Shown: positions 48,579 through 58,000 of the stretch, one piece after another
Position numbering within the stretch: position 1 is the first letter of the stretch
Layout of the letters: each line of letters starts with the position of its first letter
Program-made: the position numbers and the translations under genes
Notes under the pieces: model-generated
What the model saw: only the letters and a program-made list of their open reading frames with translations
What the model was told of the DNA's origin: nothing
The model's database searches: none
IMG/VR virus record: IMGVR_UViG_3300040856_003015
Location: 1-64,000 of that record
From: a virus
DNA: 64,000 nt
Reading direction: 5' to 3' (one strand)

Positions 48579-49822
48579 AGTAATCCCAACATATAGTGCT
48601 CAGATTTTTTAACTTTATCACTAATACATGTCATCTTGTTTAAAATTTCTTTATCCACCAAATCTGGGTGAACCCACCAATCTTCGTAAGATCTCCATTC
48701 ATCTGGAGATATATTATTAACAACTCTCACGTACCCGTATGATTCTAAGTATTTTTTAGATTTTTCCTGGAATTGTTTTGTTTGATCACAATAATAATCA
48801 TGTTCATAAGTAATTACAGCAAATTTAAATTGTTCAAATGGGATACTAAGAAGTATTTTATAAGTTACATCTGGAGGATCACAATCTAATTGTAGATAGT
48901 CTATTTCATTATAAAAACCAAATCCTTGCAAAAAGTTTTCATAATTTATTCTAGTAGCATCTTTTAATAAACAAAGGTTTTTTCTTTCTTTTGAAAATAT
49001 TTCTACAAATTTTTCATCAATATCTAAAGAAACTCCATCCCATCCAAATTCAGTCTCTAGAAGTGCAGTGTTATTTCCATAAAATGGATTTGCTGATCCA
49101 ATTTCTAGATATTTTCCTCTTTTTTTGCCATTCAACATAGAGAGGACGAACATATCCTGATAAGATTCAGAATAATTTCTTTCAATTGACTCTAAACCTG
49201 GGAATTTGAACTTATAAGAATCATACTTAGATTTATTATAATTTGTTAATTCTCTAGAGGTAGATGTAATCTTACAAAGATTTTCTATAGATTTCGATCT
49301 ATATTCTTCATTAATATCTTTACTTTGTACTAACTCTATAAAAGTTTTTCTAGAATCGTCACATAGTCCACACCACCAACCAGATACTGCACGCATGAAT
49401 TTTAGACTAAAAAATCCGGGATAATCTAATTTTGTCCTCAGATTTTCGGAATTTGGGTCTGATACATCTAATCCTATGCTTGATATAAGATAACACTCAT
49501 GCCAATCAGATGTAAATTCGTAGAATCTACTCATATAAAAATATGCTTCAGGCCTTTTAGGGCATGTCGCTATAGCATGTTGTATTAATCCTTTTACAGT
49601 GAAGTTTCTAGATCCTTGTTTACTAAAGCATGTTGATGCACGCAGAAGACCCTCATATTTTAACAAATCATTATCTGTTCTTTCAGCAGACCTTAAATAA
49701 TATGAAACTGCAGACGCTAACTGTCCAATATTATCATAATATAAGGCAAGGTCAAAATTTACTTCAGCATTATTTGGGTCAAAAACATATTTTTTTATTA
49801 ATTCATTTATTTCAGTTTGCAT
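48575..49822 (-). CDS. TPR-FkbM-like methyltransferase
   Basis: 415 residues. Residues 1-130 contain TPR-type helices (AEVNFDLALYYDNIGQLASAVSYYLRSAE, EAYFYMSRFYEFTSDWHECYLIS). Residues about 220-370 are a Methyltransf_21/FkbM-type SAM domain: YLEIGSANPFYGNNT, WDGVSLDIDEKFVEIF, DYLQLDCDPPDVT, and FAVITYEHDYY. Such enzymes methylate sugars. It overlaps both neighbours and is part of a glycan-modification cassette. Confidence 0.85.
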   Translation of the reverse strand: MQTEINELIKKYVFDPNNAEVNFDLALYYDNIGQLASAVSYYLRSAERTDNDLLKYEGLLRASTCFSKQGSRNFTVKGLIQHAIATCPKRPEAYFYMSRFYEFTSDWHECYLISSIGLDVSDPNSENLRTKLDYPGFFSLKFMRAVSGWWCGLCDDSRKTFIELVQSKDINEEYRSKSIENLCKITSTSRELTNYNKSKYDSYKFKFPGLESIERNYSESYQDMFVLSMLNGKKRGKYLEIGSANPFYGNNTALLETEFGWDGVSLDIDEKFVEIFSKERKNLCLLKDATRINYENFLQGFGFYNEIDYLQLDCDPPDVTYKILLSIPFEQFKFAVITYEHDYYCDQTKQFQEKSKKYLESYGYVRVVNNISPDEWRSYEDWWVHPDLVDKEILNKMTCISDKVKKSEHYMLGLL

Positions 49823-50801
49823 AAAGAAATTCCTCTATTACTTTTTCTGGGGTTTTTAATAAGTATGCACAATTGTCTTGGAAACCAAAAGTTATTAAGA
49901 AATCGTTATTGTATTTTGCCATACCTATGCAAAATTCTACATGACCAGACATTATTGAAAAATCATTGGAATATTTTACCATATTCCAATTTTTATCCCA
50001 TAAAATTAATCTATGTCTATAAATTGCATCTTTTCTACCCACTTCGCTATTAAATAAATCAACTTCATGAGTTATTGCGAGATAGTGATCATTCCAAGAA
50101 ACTACCTGAGATCCTCCTCTAAGGTCTCTAGGGAGACTTATATGGTCTGTTAAAACCTCTGTAGTACATATATTAGTTATTGGATCTACTTTTACCAACT
50201 CAGTAGGATTAGACCACTTAATGTAATGATATGGAATATCTAAAACAGGCATCCAATTTTTTTCACAATATGAATCTGGATATTTTGGTGGGGGAATTCT
50301 TAATCTAGAAACTTCTTCTACTGAATTATCTGTAACAATTATTTCAGAAAGTTCCATTCTTCCCTGACCATTTGTTGTAGTATCCCTCCTTACACCAGAT
50401 ATATACAACTTTTCATCCCATTTAAAAATTCTAGCATCTTCTAGACCCACAAAATCCCACATAGGTTCGTATGTGTCAAATTTAGAAGTGTCTATCTTAT
50501 TATATCTTACAACATTAAAATTGTTATCTAGTTCACAATAATAATTATCTGTCCTTAAGTACATATCATGCTCTGGATGAACATATGTCAGAGGACCATA
50601 TTGATGCTGATATAATTTTTGTTCTGAATGATAAAATGTATAATTTACATGCCTAATATTTACTAAAATTTTTCCACCATCTATAAAAATAGATGGATTC
50701 ATTATACCAGTACCTGATGTTATATTACCAGGAATTATTAGTGGATGTATGTCTCCACCACATTCTAAAGATCTTCTAGAAAGAGAATATAAAAATTCCA
50801 T
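49812..50801 (-). CDS. GH130/beta-propeller-like protein
   Basis: 329 residues. GTGIMNPSIFIDGGKILVNIRHVNYTF, VGLEDARIFKWDEKLYISGVRRD, and VEFCIGMAKYNNDFLITFGFQDN follow the pattern of five-bladed propeller glycoside phosphorylases (GH130), in which blade motifs 'E-D-P-R' and 'H-E/I-G' line the active site; here 'LEDARIF' fits. A sugar-binding or sugar-cleaving role is likely, the exact one unknown. Adjacent to the transferase and methyltransferase genes. Confidence 0.6.
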   Translation of the reverse strand: MEFLYSLSRRSLECGGDIHPLIIPGNITSGTGIMNPSIFIDGGKILVNIRHVNYTFYHSEQKLYQHQYGPLTYVHPEHDMYLRTDNYYCELDNNFNVVRYNKIDTSKFDTYEPMWDFVGLEDARIFKWDEKLYISGVRRDTTTNGQGRMELSEIIVTDNSVEEVSRLRIPPPKYPDSYCEKNWMPVLDIPYHYIKWSNPTELVKVDPITNICTTEVLTDHISLPRDLRGGSQVVSWNDHYLAITHEVDLFNSEVGRKDAIYRHRLILWDKNWNMVKYSNDFSIMSGHVEFCIGMAKYNNDFLITFGFQDNCAYLLKTPEKVIEEFLYAN

Positions 50802-50816
50802 AATATAATTAAAATA

Positions 50817-51029
50817 TTAATTTTCTTGATCTGCTTTTTCTTCTGAGTCTAAATCTTCCGAAATATTTTCAATACTTACTCCAATTCCAGTAAGATATTC
50901 ATAAATTCCTTGTAATTTTATAGAAATTTCTTTTTTTATTGATAATTGATTATTTAATTCTTTAATTTCTTTGTATAGTTGTTCTTGCTGCTCTATAACA
51001 GACTTTAAATGCTTTTGTTGCTCAGTCAT
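50817..51029 (-). CDS. Small coiled-coil protein
   Basis: 70 residues, KHLKSVIEQQEQLYKEIKELNNQL heptads, then IKLQGIYEYLTGIGVSI and an acidic tail. It corresponds to a small conserved gene I recall next to terminase genes in cyanophages. Probably a structural or packaging helper; unknown. Confidence 0.72.
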   Translation of the reverse strand: MTEQQKHLKSVIEQQEQLYKEIKELNNQLSIKKEISIKLQGIYEYLTGIGVSIENISEDLDSEEKADQEN

Positions 51030-51059
51030 TTTGCAATACTTTAATCAATAATAACTCAA

Positions 51060-51518
51060 CTATTTATTCATGTTAGAATCGGATTTAATTTGAGATTTTA
51101 AAAATTTAGATAATTCCGCTGTAGATCCAACAAATAATGCATTGGTTACATTAGTCTGGTTTGAGGTTTTACTCTTTTCCCCAGTTAAATCATTAAGTTT
51201 TTTTTGAACATCTAATAATTTTTCTGTTGCATCAGTAACGCTTTTAATCAGTTGCCCTGCAACTTCATATGCTCTAGGTTGTTCAGTTTCTTGTGCTAAT
51301 TCTAAAACTCCATTTAATGCTTCTTGCCCCCTTTCTATTATAGAATATAAATTACCTCTAGTATAATTGTAATCTTTTTCAAGATCACTATTTTGTTTAG
51401 TTACATTCATGGTATCATTTTTTACTATTTGTGTTTCAACTTTCTCAATATTTTCCATATTATTCTCAGCATAATCAGTATCAAAAATAGAATTTAATTC
51501 TTCGAATTTATCTGCCAT
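51060..51518 (-). CDS. 16: Terminase small subunit gp16
   Basis: 152 residues. DYNYTRGNLYSIIERGQEALNGVLELAQETEQPRAYEVAGQLIKSVTDATEKLLDVQKKL is the T4 gp16 core helix pair, which forms a ring that recognises DNA and stimulates gp17. It is coupled to gene 15 upstream by a 4-nt gap. Its 3' end holds a late-promoter variant (51061-51068) for the next gene. Confidence 0.93.
   Translation of the reverse strand: MADKFEELNSIFDTDYAENNMENIEKVETQIVKNDTMNVTKQNSDLEKDYNYTRGNLYSIIERGQEALNGVLELAQETEQPRAYEVAGQLIKSVTDATEKLLDVQKKLNDLTGEKSKTSNQTNVTNALFVGSTAELSKFLKSQIKSDSNMNK
51061..51068 (-). promoter_or_regulatory. Possible late promoter for the coiled-coil gene
   Basis: AATAAATA on the minus strand inside the 3' end of gene 16, 31 nt before the ATG at 51029. 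Confidence 0.35.
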
Positions 51519-51522
51519 TTAT

Positions 51523-52545
51523 CTAAAAATCTATACTGAATCCAAAATCATCACCAGGTTCTATCAATACATCATCTTCAATAGTAATTTTAAATATTTC
51601 TGATCCTAAAGTATGTAAAGTTGATTTTGTATTATATTGAGATCTTTCAACTACAATAGTATCATCTTCAGATGTATTAGGATTTAATTCAATTTTTTTA
51701 ATTAACATAGTTTCATTGTCGATTGTTACATAAGAATTAATTTCTAAAGAATCAGCACTATTAACCTTAAACCTTGTAGTATTCTCTAATATGTCTTCTG
51801 CTATAATAGCACTAGCATTTCCAGTATAATTTTTAGTTGCTGTAGGTGTTATGGAATATACAAGTTCTCTATTTTTAGAACCAGGATCTCCAGATAAGTA
51901 ACCAATCGAAACCTTTTTTATAATATCGTTTGAAATTCCCTTTGTGTTTATAGGTCCGAAAAGATATGCCTTTGCAGTAAATTTTAATGTATAAATTAAT
52001 GCTCTTCTTGTAGAAAAATCCCCTTCATAATCATCTTGCATACTAATATTATTTAAAGTTATTGGAATATCTCTTTTTTCCCCTATTTCTTCTAATACTT
52101 CTATAGAAACTGTATAGGATGGTTGAAAATATGGTAAAATCTGCTCAATAATTTGAAGCATATCATCATTATTCTTGCACATAATAGACAATTCAAACTC
52201 AATATTATATGGAACTGGCATATATGTCTTTGTCACAACTTTAGAGTTCTCTAAAGATTTTGATCTAAAAGTTTGAGTTGTTGTTACTTTTCTGGAAGAG
52301 TCATATGTAAGACCTATTAATTCAAATGACATTCTAGGTAAGGTCATTTGAATTGGTCTATTTAAATCTGGAGATTGTTCTAGTCGTGCTAAAAATTTTT
52401 GAGTGGGTCCATATGATATTGGAACATCTATAATAGAAAAAGTATCTCCGGTAGAAGTTTTCTTCTTTATTTTTATATTATTAAATAAAGATCCGAAAGA
52501 TATAACAGTTTTTCTTATAATTTCGTGGTAAAAATACTCAAACAT
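51523..52545 (-). CDS. 15: Tail sheath stabilizer/connector gp15
   Basis: 340 residues. MFEYFYHEIIRKTVISFGSLFNNIKIKKK, FSIIDVPISYGPTQKFLARL, LPRMSFELIGLTYDSSRK match T4 gp15 (MFGYFYNSSFRRY, DLFSNIQIKR, VPITYASK). It caps the tail and joins it to the neck. The C-terminal 100 residues are longer than T4 (272 aa), with a beta-rich extension. Confidence 0.95.
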   Translation of the reverse strand: MFEYFYHEIIRKTVISFGSLFNNIKIKKKTSTGDTFSIIDVPISYGPTQKFLARLEQSPDLNRPIQMTLPRMSFELIGLTYDSSRKVTTTQTFRSKSLENSKVVTKTYMPVPYNIEFELSIMCKNNDDMLQIIEQILPYFQPSYTVSIEVLEEIGEKRDIPITLNNISMQDDYEGDFSTRRALIYTLKFTAKAYLFGPINTKGISNDIIKKVSIGYLSGDPGSKNRELVYSITPTATKNYTGNASAIIAEDILENTTRFKVNSADSLEINSYVTIDNETMLIKKIELNPNTSEDDTIVVERSQYNTKSTLHTLGSEIFKITIEDDVLIEPGDDFGFSIDF

Positions 52546-52559
52546 TTTATTTGACCTTA

Positions 52560-53942
52560 TTATGGATTACCAAATGGATTACTCTCACTAAAATCTACAA
52601 TGTTATCAAATTCTTCTTGTATTTCACTATTATCTGCAAATCCATTACTAGTATCGTTACTATTTATTGATTTTATTTTATAAGATGCATTAGATTTATC
52701 TCCATAAACAACTTCAGATCCTAAAAATTCTCCACTCATTTGATATATTTGCATCTCTAAAGTACTTATATCCCATGATTTAACATATGCTGTAGAACCA
52801 CTTATAGATCCAGTTATTTTTTCATTTTTTATAAATGATCCATTACCAATCAAAACTGGGTCGGATATTATTATTGTTGGTGCTTGTGTATAACCTATTC
52901 CAGAACTAACTATTCTTATATCTGAAACTGATCCATTTTCATCTATAATTGCTCTTGCTTTTACTTCACCCTCTACTGGTTGTGGAGATATTACGACATT
53001 TGGTTCAGATGCATACCCACTTCCGGGATTATTAACTGTTATTTTTTGTATAATTCCGTCCCCAATAGTTGCTATAGCATATGTTCCCGAACCAGTATTA
53101 CTGATGAAAGAAACTAAAGGTGCTACTGTGTAACCATAACCAGCGTTAACTATTTCAACTCCCTGAACCCTTAGTAAACTGGAATCTGGTTCGCAAAAAT
53201 CTACTATATTTGAAATCATAGTAGCAATTCCTACTGCAGTAAGTCCTCCGTATGGTGGAGTTGAAAATTTAACTTCTGGAGGTGTCTTATAACCACTACC
53301 TCTTCTTACAACTGTTACAGATTTAACTCCACCATTTACAATACTCGCAGTAGCAGTAGCAGTTGTCCCAGAACCAACTAATTTTAGCGTCTGGAAATAA
53401 CCAACAGAATCTGATACATCATCTATTATATCTACACCAGTGTTTATAAATTCATCTTCATATCTGAATAATTCACATTTGAGTTCATATACGTAATTTT
53501 TCATTAGTTGATAAAATGGTTTTTCATGCTCAACATATTTTATTTCAAAGATTCTATCGCCCAAAGGAAAATATATTAAATCGCCTTCTTTTGGTCTATC
53601 TATCAGTTTTGAACCTTGGATATTTTTTAACAGAGGTGCTATGTAAACTTCATATCTTTCTTTTGATATTGTTAATGTTAACTCATCAATATCTTGAATA
53701 CCAAATTTTGACATCAATGTTCCTTGTCCGCTATATCCTTCATAACTATTAACATATGCTTCAATAGGTACTGAAAAATTAAATTCCGATTGTATGACCT
53801 CTTTAATAACAGTATTTTCAGTTAAATATTGTCTCGGGATATAATATACATCTATCCCATACATTCTTATCTGTTCATTTATTAAATCCTGTACTAAATT
53901 TTGTTCTCCTGGAGAACCTTGTAGAAAAAATGGATTTAACAT
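52560..53942 (-). CDS. 14: Neck protein gp14 with GSGY repeats
   Basis: 460 residues; T4 gp14 is 256. Residues 1-185 (QNLVQDLINEQIRMYGIDVYYIPRQYL, RPKEGDLIYFPLGDRIFEIKYVEHE, NYVYELKCELFRYEDE) are the gp14 core. Residues 200-362 are a domain not found in T4: four copies of a [VI]-x-x-x-G-x-GY-x-x-x-P-x-[VI] unit (RRGSGYKTPPEV, NAGYGYTVAPLV, NPGSGYASEPNV, SSGIGYTQAPTI). The tail has KITGSISGSTAYV. Related repeats occur in the DUF4815 protein and gp8. Confidence 0.93.
   Translation of the reverse strand: MLNPFFLQGSPGEQNLVQDLINEQIRMYGIDVYYIPRQYLTENTVIKEVIQSEFNFSVPIEAYVNSYEGYSGQGTLMSKFGIQDIDELTLTISKERYEVYIAPLLKNIQGSKLIDRPKEGDLIYFPLGDRIFEIKYVEHEKPFYQLMKNYVYELKCELFRYEDEFINTGVDIIDDVSDSVGYFQTLKLVGSGTTATATASIVNGGVKSVTVVRRGSGYKTPPEVKFSTPPYGGLTAVGIATMISNIVDFCEPDSSLLRVQGVEIVNAGYGYTVAPLVSFISNTGSGTYAIATIGDGIIQKITVNNPGSGYASEPNVVISPQPVEGEVKARAIIDENGSVSDIRIVSSGIGYTQAPTIIISDPVLIGNGSFIKNEKITGSISGSTAYVKSWDISTLEMQIYQMSGEFLGSEVVYGDKSNASYKIKSINSNDTSNGFADNSEIQEEFDNIVDFSESNPFGNP
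52857..53345 (-). repeat. Four protein-level GSGY repeats in gene 14
   Basis: Each unit of about 35-60 residues contains an N/R/S-x-G-x-GY-x-x-x-P-x-V core. Diverged in DNA sequence, clear in protein. Similar units at about 56500-56780 and near 63330-63380. Confidence 0.75.
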
Positions 53943-53943
53943 A

Positions 53944-54774
53944 TTAACCTATCATGTCTAAAGGTGGTAATTCATAGTAAGAACTCATTTTATCCATCAA
54001 AACATCAATTTCTCTTTGGGCATCATCATATATTTGTCTACCGTTTAATTCTATACCACCGGGTAATTTAACTCCACTAAATTTTATTAAATTTTGTCCC
54101 CATTGTCTTTTTATTAGAGAAGTTAGATATTGTTTTAAAAAAGAATCATTCCAGACTTGTTCATTATCATTTGGATCTAATATTCTATAACAATCAATTA
54201 CTAAATATTGACCAACAGATAAAGATCCCCAATCAATATCCAAATAAAGTCTATCTTGCCTTTGATTAAATCTTATTTGTTTTTGTGTAGTTAATAAGAA
54301 ATTAATATCTTCAAGATATGATTTTGTCATAGCATATGTAAGCAACTCAGTAGAACCCCAAAAATAAATATCATTTAAAAATAATTGATATTTTATACTA
54401 AACATTCCGCTAGATATACTATTTGATCCTTCAAATTGAAAAACTTTGTTGATTCCTATAACATGAGATGGTACTTGTATATAATTTGAATTTTCTGTAA
54501 AATTAAATGTAGTTGGAATACCACTAATATCCGCTGTTGCCGAAGAAGTTTCTATTCCAACTTTACCCCTACCTCTATCAATATCATCTTTTGTTATTTC
54601 ATATTTTAAAAATGTTGGATATACTCCATTAAAATGCCTTTCTTGAAAAAATTGGATGGCATCATCAACCAAGTCATCTATTTGTTCTTCGGCAACATTA
54701 ATTTCTAATACTGGATAACCAAGTTTCCTTAAACAGTAATCTACCAATTCTTTTTTTGATGATGGTTTTGCCAT
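53944..54774 (-). CDS. 13: Neck protein gp13
   Basis: 276 residues. SKKELVDYCLRKLGYPVLEINVAEEQIDDLVDDAIQFFQERHFNGVYPTFLKY and ITSLIKRQWGQNLIKFSGVKLPGGIELNGRQIYDDAQREIDVL are the gp13 signature. With gp14 it closes the filled head and gives the tail its docking site. Confidence 0.96.
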   Translation of the reverse strand: MAKPSSKKELVDYCLRKLGYPVLEINVAEEQIDDLVDDAIQFFQERHFNGVYPTFLKYEITKDDIDRGRGKVGIETSSATADISGIPTTFNFTENSNYIQVPSHVIGINKVFQFEGSNSISSGMFSIKYQLFLNDIYFWGSTELLTYAMTKSYLEDINFLLTTQKQIRFNQRQDRLYLDIDWGSLSVGQYLVIDCYRILDPNDNEQVWNDSFLKQYLTSLIKRQWGQNLIKFSGVKLPGGIELNGRQIYDDAQREIDVLMDKMSSYYELPPLDMIG

Positions 54775-54788
54775 TTTTTTAAAAAACC

Positions 54789-55022
54789 TTATGTGTTAGA
54801 ACTATTTACAATCATTTTTAATAGAGATTTTATTTCATCAATATCATCTTTTAATTTTGTAATTTCTAAACTAACATCATCAATTTTTTTGTCTTTTTTC
54901 AACATAGATTCTCTTTTTTTCAAATAATTTTGATATTCATCAAAGTTATTATTGATAATTGCATTAGTACTTTCATCTCTAAATAATCCCACTCTATCTT
55001 TTACAGGTTTTAAATTTCTCAT
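54789..55022 (-). CDS. Small coiled-coil virion protein
   Basis: 77 residues. RNLKPVKDRVGLFRDESTNAIINNNFDEYQNYLKKR followed by a heptad helix (ITKLKDDIDEIKSLLKMIV). The 'K-P-V-x-x-R-x-G-L-x-R-D' opening is shared by small proteins next to gene 13 in marine T4-like phages. It overlaps the DUF4815 gene stop. Confidence 0.75.
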   Translation of the reverse strand: MRNLKPVKDRVGLFRDESTNAIINNNFDEYQNYLKKRESMLKKDKKIDDVSLEITKLKDDIDEIKSLLKMIVNSSNT

Positions 55023-58000
55023 TAGATTGATCCCAATGCTATCGCTCTTAGATTTTTAATGATAGGTACAAAAGAACTGTTTGATGAAGTTCCAACTATT
55101 TTTATTCTATATGATTTAAATGATGTTAAATTATCTATTGTATATTCATGCTCAATATATTCTACTGGTAATGGATTAAATGTATTATGATCAGTTTTAC
55201 TTATAAATTTATCAGTAGTTCCATTATTTTGGGAGAAATCTATTATAGATCCATCAGCATTTATGTTTGAATAACCTGGGAATAATGTAAATACCTGACT
55301 GTCTCCAATAGAATATAAAACTCTAACATTAGAATCTATGTTAATGTATGCATCAAATATTACTTTTAATCCTGATGCTGGAACTTCGAGATTTATTAAA
55401 TTGGTTACATATTGGAAAAGATGAGGATCTTCATATAAAGTATTAACTCTATAATCATTAACATAATCTATAGTATTGTCACTAATTACATTAGATATTA
55501 ATACAACATCTGTTTGTGATAAGTCTATTGCTGGACTTACTCTACTGTCAAGTGTAGTAAAGTAGGTATTTAATGAAATAGACTTATTAAATGAAACATC
55601 ATCCAACCATTCAACTTGATTTATTGGAGAAGCAATTAATCTTGGAGTATCAAAATAGTTAATTGAAATATTTTCAATATTTTGTGCTCCAGCATCTACA
55701 AAAGAAACTTCATTTCCACCAATAGTTGTTCCAGTAACAGTATTTATTTCATACTTTATACTGGTGTTAGTTGGTGAAATTGCCTTAATATTTGGATTGA
55801 CTGCGTTAAAAGGTATATTATAACTTGCTATGCAACTCTTACCACCAACTTCTTTAGTTTCATTAAATTTTAAATCTGTTCTTGTTCCAGTATCAATTTT
55901 TACATAGTAATGATTCACACCAATCTTATCTTTAATATTTGTATCAACATTAGATAAATCATGATCAGTATTTATTCTTCTTAAAGAAATTCCTCCAAGT
56001 TCGTATTTTCTAACAAGATCTTCATTAAAATGTTTAACTGGAGTTGTACTATCAACACCTCGTGTAATTCCAGTTAATGTAGTTGCAGTAACTCCAGTGT
56101 ACTCTATAATCTCTTTATTAATAATCACATAACCTGGATTTAGTACAGAAACACCAAGATTTTCAAAGGTTTCAAAATCTGATGTATCCGAAACTGGTAA
56201 TGCATCCGTAGAAGATGATAAGTAGTCGGATGTCAATTTAGATGAATTGATATCAGTCTCAACATTTTTAATTGTCACAAAATTGCTTTCAGAATACATT
56301 CCATGATTTCTATGAAATACTTTAATATGTACACCATCAGTTAATTTTTTCACTGGAGAATTAATATATATGGAAGTTCCATTTAAATCAACTACTTGAT
56401 TGGAATTATTAACATATTGAATTTTATCAGTACCAGATTCTTTAAATTCACCTTGGACTTTATCTATGATTAATTGGTTGTATCCCTCTATTTCAGAGAC
56501 TGATAGTATCATTCCAACACCTAGGTTATTATTACCAATAGAAACTGGTTCTAAAAGATCTCCTATAGAATAACCAGACCCTCCATTTGTAATTGTTGCA
56601 GAACTAGCAGAACCATTTTCTATAATAATGGTTGCCTTTGCATTCAATCCATCACTATTGATATTTTTTAAGTCAACATTTGTATAAGTATAAGTTCCTG
56701 ATGATGGGGTAAATCCAATTCCAGCATTAATTACTTGTAGAGTACCAGTAGCACTTCCACCATATCCAACAAGAACACCTTGCGCCGTTGCAAATCCTAC
56801 GGGAGATTGAATAATTCTAGTTCCAAAATCTATAGAACTTGTAACTGTAGAAGATAGTGATACTTTTACTTTTTGAGATTCAATAAGTAATGGATTTTCT
56901 CTCATTAATCCAAAAGTATCAGGTAAATTTTGGTTGAAAAATTGAGTAAATCCAGAAGATTTAAAGTCCGCTCTAAAAAGATTAAATGTTAGGTCTTCAT
57001 ATTGACTTGGAGTCCAAGTAGATGCATTCTGAGACTTAAATAGTGATCCTAATAATCTTTGAGTAGTAACTAGGATTTGATTTTGCTCATTTTCTAAAGT
57101 AGCTATATCTGGTTCACCTAACCTCGATATCCAAAGATTATATTCATTTGAGTTGGAAATAATAATTATTGCGTATTCTCTTTGCCCTTCGAGATAAACT
57201 GGTGATGGGAAAATAAATGATGTTGCTACTGATGCATCCTCGGATAAATTAACTTTATCTGGGGTAAGTTCTACTTCAGAGAATGCCAATATTTTTTGTG
57301 ATGGTATTCCTAACTCAATTTCCCTAATCTGAACAGTAACAGGAAGAGATTCATCTTTTGTTCTAAAGTATATATCAACTTTAGTTACAAATATTCCAGT
57401 TTCATCATCAACAATGAATGATTGGGCGAGTGGATCTCTATATTCTCCAGTTAATCTTGTGTTTGAATTTGTAGATGATGAAACCGTTGTAGTAGAATCT
57501 ATAATTGCTTCATCAGATAATGATTTAGTTTCAACAAAACTAGTATCAACTTCAACTCTTGCATTCCTTAGTGATAAAGTAGTTGCTTGAGATATATCTG
57601 AATCTCCTTGACTGTAGAAAGTTTCCTCAGCATAAGTAGTAACTACTCCCGGCACTTGACTATTTGTAGAACTACTGGTTAATCTGAATCTAGATCTTCC
57701 AGTCTCGAATCTTGGAGATTCTTCTATTCTATTGTTTGGTACTCTATAAGAACCTATTAAAGTTCCTACTCTGTCGGTAACTAGATCTACATTGGTAACT
57801 ATAGCTTGTGCACCACTAGATTCCCCATAGATAACCATATCAACTCCAACATATCCAAAGAAATCTGAATTAACTTCTTCAGATAAAGAGAAAGTATCTA
57901 TATTTAAAATTGTACTTGTTTGATTATATTCTGTTGACAAAACATTATCTCTATCAAATGGATTTCTATCATATACATCAGTTGGATTATTATATGGACC

